Source: Bretschneidera sinensis (lineage: Eukaryota > Streptophyta > Magnoliopsida > Brassicales > Akaniaceae). From it: a stretch of DNA of 64,000 nucleotides. The notes beneath the pieces are model-generated. The model searched no databases. It worked only from the letters and a program-made list of their open reading frames with translations, and had not been told where the DNA came from. The stretch covers positions 74,860,001 through 74,924,000 of the forward strand of contig CM043698.1 in NCBI GenBank assembly GCA_023935145.1, read 5' to 3'. This document shows, piece by piece, positions 48,081 to 56,741 of the stretch. The stretch's first letter is position 1; each line of letters opens with the position of its first letter. A program made the translations under genes and the position numbers.

Positions 48081-48294
48081 TCTCTTCAATTTTTTTTCCA
48101 TATTTTCATGACATTTTCAAAACCCTGAGCTTTCTCTCTCTAAAAAATCTCATCTTTTTTATCAAAAAAATCCTCAAAACACTTCATATACACCTCGATC
48201 TACTCATCCACACCATCCATTTCAACTTTCTACTGTTGAAATCTCTAATTTTCACCCAAATCCTTTTTTCTCCCAAAAACTCTAATCTTCCAAA

Positions 48295-49528
48295 ATGACC
48301 GATCAAATCCGCATTAAAACCCCCGTTGGGGGACCTCATATGCCTATTAGGCCAAGGTCCACCAAATCTACGGTGCTTGATTCCAGAGGGAAGGGTGTAG
48401 TGGGCTCCTCGAGCAAGAAGCCCAGGACAGAGCTCGATGACTCTCAGTTCTCCAGCTCGGCGGCAAAAGACAGGTATACATCCATTATCTGCCATGAAAA
48501 GATCATGATGGGTAGATTCGTCGACTTCAAATCTATTTGTCATGGTAATTTTGATATATTACCTACTTTTGATGCCATACACTTAACCCCATTAATCAAG
48601 ATTCATCAAAAATTTTACCCGAGACTGATTTACCAGTTCTATGCGAACTTGGTAAAACCCAGTCCACTGGCTCTAAGGTTTAGAACCAGTGTTATGGGTG
48701 TGGAGTTTGAGCTCAACACTGACCTCTTGATGAGTATCCTGAGGATCCTTATGGGAGGAATCCAATGGAGTCTGGACGGATGGCCAGACAATTTTGATTA
48801 TGAGGAGGCATGTCGAATAGTTAGGGTTGACCCTAACTATGTATTTCGACCACTTCATTTCACACATGTAGTGACATGCCCCTTGACTCGAAATTGTTCA
48901 ACCTCATTGTGAGTTGGACCATTCACCCGAGACTCGAGAGTTGGGGCTATCTATCTAAGATAGATATTGTATTGAGTTGGACCACTTCAATACCTACACC
49001 CTGCTACTTGCCAACATGATAAACAATAAAGCAAGTGACTCTAGATGCCTTCCCTATGGGATGCCCATCACACTCATCCTTCAACACTTTCGGGTGCCTC
49101 TCCCTGCCTTCGAGGCTCAAGACATCATCAACATCTCCTCGCTGAAGAAAATGGGATACACAGTCTGAGACGGCATGATCTACTCAAAGGCCAGGAAGAA
49201 CATTCGGATTAGAGAGGACGATAGCAGTGATGATGAGGACGAGGGTCCAGATGTTACTGCTACTGCTATGGATGCGGATGACCGAGTACCTTCTATGGGC
49301 AACTCGAGTACTGGTCCAACTGGGTATGGTGATCTTCTACAGGCTATCACGAGCCTCCAGCTGACCATGTAATCCGATTTCCATAGCTTGAGCTCTATAG
49401 TCGACACCATGCATCACGACTTGTGCTCTCTCCGGGATGACTTCGAGCTGCACCGTGAGCATACCGAGGGCTCTCTAGCTAAGCTTTGGGATCTCGCTCG
49501 TGGTAGCTCTAACTCTCTCGCTCCTTGA
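48295..49528 (+). pseudogene. Copia D extra ORF (putative plant transposon protein type)
   Basis: Starts MTDQIRIKTPVGGPHMPIRP at 48295. Frame 1 to TGA 48912 gives a 205-residue piece with a low-complexity, basic start. The core contains FPRL-like FYPRLIYQFYANL, VMGVEFELNTDLLMSILRI and FDYEEACRIV. After a frameshift, frame 2 continues with FNTYTLLLANMINNKAS, LPYGMPITLILQHFRVPLP, a stop after KKMGYTV, then an acidic stretch (DDSSDDEDEGPD) and a helical tail to 49528. The core follows the same pattern as the A extra ORF and the plant transposon protein domain. No transmembrane segment is seen, so an envelope label would be unsupported. Position after pol is typical of SIRE extra ORFs. Confidence 0.7.
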
Positions 49529-50212
49529 GTCGCCAGTCTATCTTCCTTTTGATATATATTTAGATGTAGTTTTTCCATTGTTCTTAGCACGGACATTATT
49601 TCATCATTTACTGTATTTTGTTTTTTTGTTTCGACTATCCAAAGCCTATGATGTACAGACTTGTGATATATATGTTTATGTTTTATGATTAAACTTGGTT
49701 CATATACTTGTTTTACATTTATACTATAAGATTACTTACTTTAAATCTTTCTGTATTCGGATAAATGCTTTAAACTGCTTCTACATATATAGAAAATTTC
49801 GGTTCTTCTCGGGAAGGCTTCTTAACTCCGAATGATGCCAAATTTTCGTATACAAGTTATTTTTGCATACTCTTCATTTTATGGTATCTATATATCTTAT
49901 TTCTTATTTTACTACCCTTTTTTCTTCTATTGTCAAAACGGGAGAGAAAATAAGGAGAAAATGAGAAAACTAACTGTAAACTCAAATTAGTGCATAGATT
50001 TAGGGGGAGCATTGCTCCAAAGAACTTGGTGTATGATTTTATATGTTGAGTTAATTGTTTGGGTTGCATACAAACTATTCTTTATCTTTTTACAGGTTGG
50101 TTTTATTCAAAAAACTGAGGAAACTCTGCCTGATTTTTTCAAAAAATCCAACACTTAGTTTTTTAAAATTATTTTCTCTCATTAGTTTTGTCATCATCAA
50201 AAAGATGGAGAT
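49529..50212 (+). other. Copia D 3' untranslated region and polypurine tract
   Basis: AT-rich, no coding. Contains TTTAGGGGGAGC at about 50000 and ends in AAAAAGATGGAGAT (50199-50212), the polypurine tract directly before the 3' LTR. Confidence 0.8.
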
Positions 50213-51376
50213 TGTTGACCCTCGCTTATATTTTAATGATGATAAAACACAACTCTAAATTATACTAACAGTGCTATCTAAGTGTATTAAGCGATAAAAG
50301 CATACAGCCAAGAATCAAGGTGCAAGAACTCAACCCGAATCAAACACTAAGTCAAAGACAGAAGTCTAGTATAGGTACAAGGTATTGAATCAAGTTGTAA
50401 ATCTCACTAATTCAGGTAACAAGCTTGTCTAATGGCTCCTTTTAAAAATGCATTTTAACAAAACTATTCATTTAAACGTTTATAAGTAAAAAACAATTTA
50501 AAGAATGAAAAACTGGGTTGAAGGGTAACCCAGTCGACTGGTACTTATACCAGAAGACTGGTGTTTTGGGCAGTGTGTCCTCAGTCCACTAGATGCTTCA
50601 TACCAGTTCACTGGTGTTTTGGACAGACTATCCTCATTCGACTGGTAAGAACTACCCATTCGGTTGGTACATTCCATAGCCTTAAAAGTGGGACATTTCA
50701 CTTGACCCAGTCGACTGGTACTAAGACCTAGTCGACTGGAAATAAGAAAAATATGACCGTTGAGGTGCCAAACTTGAGTACCAAAACGTACCAAACGACC
50801 ATATTAATTTAAGGCTATATAAACCCACTCTATTGAGCATTTTAAAACAAGAGATTACAAATTCAATCAAGCTTTTACTCATTAATACACAAAAGCTTTG
50901 AAATATTTATTGTTGAGCTATTCTTTAAGCTTTACCTTAAAAGAGAGATATTATTCAGTTGTATAAGCCTTCATTGCTATCTCTCTACCATTTACTTTAC
51001 AGCAACTCATTTATTGTAAAAGGATTAGCTTCCGAAAGGAAGAGATTAGATTCCGAGAGGAAGGGATTTGCTTCCAAGAGGAAGAGACTGATTGTAAGGT
51101 TTGTGCAACACTCATGAAGTTGCACGACTAAGTTTCTTAGTAGATTACTTCAAGAAGGTTCCTTAAAGAGAGTGGATGTAGGGTCAGAACGAATCCAATA
51201 TTGTTAAACCACTATAAACTGAGTTTGCATCTTCTATTCCTTAAACTCTTTTGTTTACAACACATTACTTGTTTACATGCTTGTGGTCTTACCTGTTTTT
51301 ATAAACTTGCGATTAATTAACAAAAATTTTTATAAACCCAATTCACTCTCCTCTTGGGTTGAAACCTCAGTCTACA
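50213..51376 (+). repeat. Copia D 3' LTR
   Basis: 1164 bp, TGTTGACCCTCG..CAGTCTACA. Palindromes near 50531, 50553, 50581, 50612, 50637, 50660, 50707 and 50730; TATA TATATAAA at 50816-50823. TSD GTAAC follows. Confidence 0.95.
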
Positions 51377-51381
51377 GTAAC

Positions 51382-53666
51382 CTTGTCTGTTAATCCTGTA
51401 AGGATCCACTTATTCATCCTTTTCCTTTTTTCCTTTGCTTTTCTAAGTCTACCAGGTGGCCTCTTCAACTCAAGTGGAAATGGTGCTTCATTTGTGGTTC
51501 GTGGCCATAATTTTGGACCATTTGTAGGGTTGACAAAGTGAGAATACACTTTTAGGTAGGCTTCAACATTATAGTATGGATCCACAAACTCTCCAATAGT
51601 CTTGTTAGCATGGAATATTGATGCAATTGCATGGCTAAATGGTATTCCACTCAAGTTCCACCAATAGCAACTCCATGTATGTTTCTCAAGATTGACAATC
51701 CATCCATCACTCCCCTTATCCACCTTATAATTTATATCACAACAGTGTGTAGAATGCAACCTTTAGAGTATAACTTGTATTTCTCTAACTTCTTTTGGAT
51801 TTTCGGACAAATTGGCCCATGGTACTTCAACATTTGCTATCTCTTTTGAACTATCATTTTCATTACATACCTCTTAATCATCTCCAGCATGTTCACCACT
51901 AGTTGATCTCTTGTTTCAATGATTGATTTATTGAAGGCCTCTGACATGTTGTTTAACAACATGTCACACTTCGAAAATGATGAGAAAACCCATTTGGTAT
52001 AGTGTTTTGGCTCTTTTTAAACAAGAAAACCATAAGCTTCTTAGTTAACCTTTCTCAACTCCTCCATATGCTCAAGTCATGCTGCATATACTGTTGATTT
52101 GGCAGTATTCCACAAATGGTCCTTCAAGGCCTTACCCTTATACATGGCCTTGAAGTTACTATAAAGGTATCTCACACAAAATCTCACATTAGCTTCAGAA
52201 ATGAGAGTTTAGAAAGGTAGTACAAGTCCCTACAAAATGACGAATAATGCATTAGTTTACATTTAATGAAGGCAATTACATAATAAAATTTTTTTTTAAA
52301 GACAAATCACCTTTTGTTGATCCGAGATAAATGTGCACTTTTTGTCAGTAACTAAACCAATATCTTGTAGCAGATTCTTAAGGAACCACATCCAGTTGTC
52401 CTTGGTTTCAATGTTCACAACAACATATGCTAGTGGGTATATATTGTCATTACCATCCACTCCTACCATAACTAAAGGTTGTCCTCCAAATTTCCATTTT
52501 AAAAAACATCCATTTAAACATATAAATGGTCTACAACCACTCAAAAATCCATCTCTACATGTTGCCAGACAAACGTATAGCCTCAAAAACCTATTTTGCC
52601 TGTTAACCTTCCTCACTTGTAGCTCAACATGGCTGCCTTCATTGCTCATCTTCAACTCTTTTACATAATTCCATAACTTAGAATATTGTTCCATATTCTT
52701 CTCATGAATTTTTTCCAATGCCCTCTTTTTACCCCTATAAGATTGATACTTAGAAATCCTAGAACCATAGTCTTTTTTCACTTTTTATTGGAGGTGATTA
52801 ACTTTGATGCTTGGATTTATCCTAACTTCCTCAATATACTTGTTGGCCACAAATGTAGTATCTATGAGTCCACTCTTGCCACCCGTAAAACACATATGCT
52901 TTTCTATATAAGTCTTCATAAGCATTATATTTTTGTTTTTCATTAAGGAGGCATAAAATTGCCATGAACAACCTTCCATATATTTAGTTTGCACCTTCCC
53001 TTTCTTCGACTTAGTGAAATCAATGCCATACCTTCCATTGGTTGAATATTCTATTATAGTTTGCCTAACTTGTTGTTTATCTCTAAATCTCATACTTTTT
53101 ACAAAATCTGGTTTATCTATGTCTTTCTCATTACACTTAAGACATTTCTCATCTTTTTCATCATCAAAACCTTTAGGTGTTGCCAAATGATCACTATCTT
53201 CATATTTTGATTCTCTCTCATCATCTATGTTTTCACGGGATATTATAGCATTTTCATTTGCCCTACAACCTACCCCTGAACCCCCACCTACTTCATTAGC
53301 CTATATACTGTCATCCACATAGCAATCAAAATCATCATCACCATTTAGACTATAGTTATTATCACTTAAATCACCCTCGGGAGCTTCTACACCCTAATAT
53401 GCTAGATCATCAACACCTAATAGAACTTCATCACTACCTACTAGATCATCATTAAAAAAACCTACCGGAACATCAAATTTTGTTAATACTCCCTCATTAC
53501 CCAATGGAACATAATTAGAACTACCTATTGGGATCTCAATGTTTGGTGGCGATAGAATAGTATCAAGGTGTGGAACATTAAAGACCAACACTGATTGATG
53601 ATTGTCAATATTTTGTGTTTGATTCTCACATACATGCTCAATATAAACATTTTCTACATGACCCAT
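51382..53666 (-). pseudogene. MULE transposase remnant (main part)
   Basis: The probable start is the minus-strand ATG at 53666 (MGHVENVYIEHVCENQ), just after an acceptor-like TTTTTTTGCAG. The frame 53666 to about 52310 is continuous except for stops near 53394, 53300 and 52785. It covers the N-terminal Mutator-type domain (about 53130-52800; MRFRDKQQVRQTIIEYSTNG, EGCSWQFYASL) and the DDE-type core (FICLNGCFLKWKFGGQPLVM, VGVDGNDNIYPLAY, WFLKNLLQDIG, FISDQQK). The first catalytic Asp of the usual DGC.LK motif is Asn. A GTGATTTG...TTTTGTAG interval (about 52310-52230) looks like an intron. The C-terminal SWIM finger at 51367-51759 reads TWSCYWWNLSGIPFSHAIAS, so the usual GIPC cysteine is Phe. 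It continues at 22787 beyond Copia D. Confidence 0.9.
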
Positions 53667-54555
53667 GACTGCAAAAAAAAAGGAATGTGTATTAGTGCGT
53701 ACAAAATAAGAGCCAACAGAACCAAGGGACACTTATACAAGCAGTCAAAACATCCAACTAAGGGACACTTACAGAAATTTATGAGAATTAATCTAACATC
53801 ATATACTTTTTTTAGAAAAATTATAGTCATATTTTTTTTTTAAAAAAAATTACACAACAAGAAAACCTTGTTTAAGGAAAATGGCATATGACCTTATTAA
53901 TTAGAAAGCTCTAATGGTATTATCAAACAAATATGCCAATATTCATGTGCAACTAACTGGTTTCCAAATTTTCAAATACCAACCCCTGGTGTCCATTTCC
54001 TTCAAGCATCAATGGGGCCTAACTACACTTATTTTTCCCATTTCCATGTACACCTTTTTTTTTAAATCTTTTTCTTTCTTTATGCTTTAAAATGATGAAA
54101 AGCCAAAACTCAACAATTAGAACACATCTGTTGAAGGGAAGACCAAGCTTATGGAAAGCATAGAATCAGAGAACAAATTTCCCCTTCTTTTTCCTTTATG
54201 TTAAAATCCGACAAGAATAAAATGACTTGTATTTATCATTGTTAAAGCATATTAGGCATACCCAGCAAAAACCCACTCAAACTAAACCATAGGAATAGTT
54301 ATGTCTGAAACTTGATATATAAAATCCTAGTTGATGGGTCCATCAAATACCAAAAGTGAAAGTATGAAAGACTTATTCCAATAAATTTTCCAATTAAATG
54401 TCAAGAATAACAAAAATCTCTGCTTAGTTTCAAACTTCCATAGACAGAAATTAAGAAAACAATAAATAAGAAGTTTCCACATAAAAGAAGGGGAAATGGA
54501 TACTTACAGTTATAGAGAGTCAGAGGGCTCTATCGTTGTCAATCTAACGAGCGGT

Positions 54556-54586
<31 letters not shown>

Positions 54587-54684
54587 ATCTAGTAGAGAGA
54601 GTGGGAGTGAGAGTGAGACTTGAGTGAAATGAGAAATCAATAATGAGTTAGGGTTCCAACTTCCCTAATTTGTTTCCCACTTGT
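53667..54684 (-). other. MULE 5' leader (intron and untranslated exon)
   Basis: No coding seen. The minus strand begins near the terminal repeat with a GA/CT-rich leader and a hexanucleotide run (GTCGCC, about 54556-54588 on plus). A long AT-rich interval follows, ending at the acceptor before 53666. Confidence 0.5.
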
Positions 54685-54846
54685 AGCTGATGTGGCGGTA
54701 ACCTGACACTAATTTGGACGGACGTTAACAGTAAGGGATGAATTGCTCTAAAATGTAAAACACATGGTTTAAATTACTCTGTTTGAAAACTAAGGGGCAA
54801 ATTTTCCACCTAACCTTAAACTTGGGGGAAATTTTGCAATTAAGCC
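54685..54846 (-). repeat. MULE terminal inverted repeat, right
   Basis: Reverse complement of 12450-12603; outer end GGCTTAATTGCAAAATTTCC on the minus strand. TSD AATAAATTT at 54847-54855. Confidence 0.9.
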
Positions 54847-54910
54847 AATAAATTTAGTAATACGTTATAAAAATATAAGACATTTGATTTTCCATTTCTC
54901 TCTATTCTCT

Positions 54911-55390
54911 ATGGGCTGTACGAGCTCCAAGCTCGACTATCTCCCAGTAGTGGCACTCTATTGTGTGCGTTATGCTTTCCTTGATGAGGCAATCCAACTG
55001 AGGTTTACTCTACCTGAAGCTCACGTTAGTTATATCCATTCCTTGAAATCTATTAGCCATTCTCTTCACCACTTCATCAACCACAATCAACAAGGTTCAA
55101 TCAATTTCTTTGATTCACCTCCCCACCTAAGCAACACCTCAAAAGAAAAGACCTAGTTCTTACCTCGCCCAAGAAGATTCACCCTCACTCGAATTCAAAT
55201 TTGATTCGCATCTCCATTTTAATTCAGAGTCTGAGGACGAGGATGATGATTCTGGGTTGCACCACTCTGATCATTCCTCACCTCTGCATCATCACTTTCA
55301 ACATCATATCGGCGGTAATGGTGAACATGGTGGTCATATTAAGTATGGTGAAGCGGATCCAAATAAAGAGACGATAAGGGTAAGACGCAA
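54911..55390 (+). pseudogene. DUF630/DUF632 gene fragment (first exon)
   Basis: Starts MGCTSSKLDYLPVVALYCVR at ATG 54911, then FLDEAIQLRFTLPEAHVSYI and HSLKSISHSLHHFI. This is the N-terminal DUF630 signature (MGC.SSKLD.LPAVALCR.RC.FLDEAI..RY.LAEAHVAY..SL). The MGC start is a predicted lipid-attachment N terminus. After a frameshift near 55155 the reading continues with an acidic/His-rich stretch (SESEDEDDDSGLHHSDHSSP) also typical of the family. It stops at a donor-like GTAAGACG near 55379. The DUF632 part is absent. It lies between the MULE and the candidate outer terminal repeat, so it may be a captured fragment or the stub of a real neighbour. Confidence 0.8.
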
Positions 55391-56084
55391 ATCTATGAGC
55401 AAATCTGAACTAAGTTAATGTTTGCCATCAAAATGAAAACTGATGCATATAGATAAAGCTTAAAAACTGTACCTATGGGTAGGTGATGGTGAAGGGAACA
55501 ACGATAAAAATAACAATGGCTTTCCTCGAGATTTGGAACAACGATGATGGGTTTGTGACTGTGGTGCAGCGGTGGTGCGGCCAATGACTTAACTCAACAC
55601 AGATTTTCAACAAGCTTTAGTTTCTCAGTCAAATCACACAGATGAAGGTTTCGTGGTTAAAGGTTTTATGGGTTTTGTAAAGGGATATGAGTTGTTTGGG
55701 TAATGAGAAAATTATTTTCTTGGTGTTTTTCTTCAAAAATGACTTAGGTAACTAACTTGAAGAAGATGAAACTTTTTTAGGGATTAAATAAGGGTTTTAT
55801 ATTTTTCTTTGGATTTCACGAGGAAGACAAGGTTTCGATTTTCTTGGTAGGAAAGAAATTCAGGGAAAATCTGGGTCTTTTTTTTCCTTTTAATTCTCAA
55901 ATTTCTTAGGGTTCGAATCAAGAATAGGGTGGGGATTAGAAGTTTTTTTTGGGGTGAAAATAAATCGAGAGGAAATTCTCGAATTGAGGGAGTTTCTTTG
56001 GATTTCACAAGAGGAAAAAAAGTAACGAGAAAATGGAGAGTTTTGATCGAGAATTTGAGGTTTTAGGTTTAGATTCATGGCCCC
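55391..56084. other. Intergenic, no recognisable gene
   Basis: Short frames on the minus strand (55393-55584, 55784-56078) are low-complexity and have no recognisable domain. Possibly decayed intron or leader sequence linked to the DUF630 fragment. Confidence 0.45.
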
Positions 56085-56240
56085 ATGATATGCAGGTGTT
56101 CATGGGCGTTTGAGTCCGTTAACAGAAAAAAGAAAAAAAATAACATTAAAACACTGTGCATTAGTTAGAAACTAATTTAATTCAATTAAATTGTCAAGGA
56201 TCAAATTGATATTCAAAGCATCTATCAAGGAACACCAATG
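56085..56240. repeat. Candidate right terminal inverted repeat of an outer Mutator-like element
   Basis: Inverted partner of 12150-12300 (see that entry). If real, it would make a second, outer shell around the resolved MULE and would place the DUF630 fragment inside it. Confidence 0.4.
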
Positions 56241-56285
56241 TTTTTAACTTTTTATTTTATTTTATAATATTGGTTTTCTTTACTG

Positions 56286-56741
56286 GTAATGATCCATTTT
56301 CCTTTCAAGATAAATCACTTTTAGTCTTACACCCCACCCCCTCTCCCAAGCCACGTGTACAATACGTTAGCTTCCCGGTTTAAAACTCACTTCCTCTTCT
56401 TCGTCTTTGTCATCATCGAGCGGTAGTAGACGTTTAAAAGCCATTTCTTACCAAAACGTTTCCAATTTCATCCACACACAAAATCAACTTGCTTATTTTC
56501 TCTCTCTAAAATCTCCATCTCTTTCTATATTTATAAGCAAATATATTTTTCAAGTTCACAGGGCTTTGAACGTGGTCACTTGTCGTCCTCACCTTAAGCC
56601 CCTTAGTTACACACAATAACTTTAAGATATCCAAAACTCAACTCTCATTGCTCCCGAAAATCTGCAATTTTATATTTAGGGTCTATCAGTGATTAAACAA
56701 CAAATGCCTTTTAGCATTTGCAAATTAGGTGTTCTTGATAA
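56286..56741 (+). promoter_or_regulatory. KEA3 promoter and 5' UTR
   Basis: Only about 500 bp separate the candidate outer repeat from the start codon. A perfect G-box, CCACGTGT (CACGTG at 56352-56357), lies about 390 bp upstream of the ATG in a C-rich stretch. G-boxes bind bZIP/bHLH/PIF factors and are common in light-controlled plastid genes; the link here is inference. The start of transcription is not determinable by eye. Confidence 0.5.

Larger units (their letters stand above)
22788..51376 (+). mobile_element. SIRE-like Copia element D, split by Gypsy B (and A)
   Basis: Ends TGTTGACCCTC and CAGTCTACA; perfect target duplication GTAAC at 22783-22787 and 51377-51381. The 5' LTR is 22788-23253 plus 41704-42420, the 3' LTR is 50213-51376. 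Without its passengers D is about 10.1 kb, normal for the SIRE/Maximus branch. Order: LTR, Met-tRNA primer site (42423-42434), gag, protease, integrase, RT, RNase H (to 47658), a motif cluster with a TATA box, an extra ORF (48295-49528), polypurine tract AAAAAGATGGAGAT (50199-50212), LTR. It sits in the transposase coding part of the MULE. All frames are damaged. Confidence 0.95.
12450..54846 (-). mobile_element. Mutator-like DNA transposon (MULE), split by nested retrotransposons
   Basis: Bounded by inverted repeats of about 155-160 bp (12450-12603 and 54685-54846, outer ends GACTTAATTGC and GGCTTAATTGC). Flanks are AATAAAATTT (12440-12449) and AATAAATTT (54847-54855), a 9-bp target duplication with one inserted A. 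Its own sequence is 12450-13783, 22439-22787 and 51382-54846, about 5.1 kb in all; the rest is Gypsy C and Copia D with its passengers. The transposase gene is read on the minus strand, and an importin-like fragment lies between its 3' end and the left inverted repeat. Transposition would be cut-and-paste through the transposase, which is now broken. Confidence 0.9.

Noticed and set aside
48295..49528. Envelope gene label for the Copia D extra ORF
   Set aside because: No signal peptide, membrane anchor or fusion-type segment is visible; the pattern fits the uncharacterised plant transposon protein type.
56407..56619. Possible first exon or upstream ORF of KEA3
   Set aside because: It begins at TTG rather than ATG, has no family similarity, and the exon at 56742-56792 joins exon 2 in phase with a good donor site.
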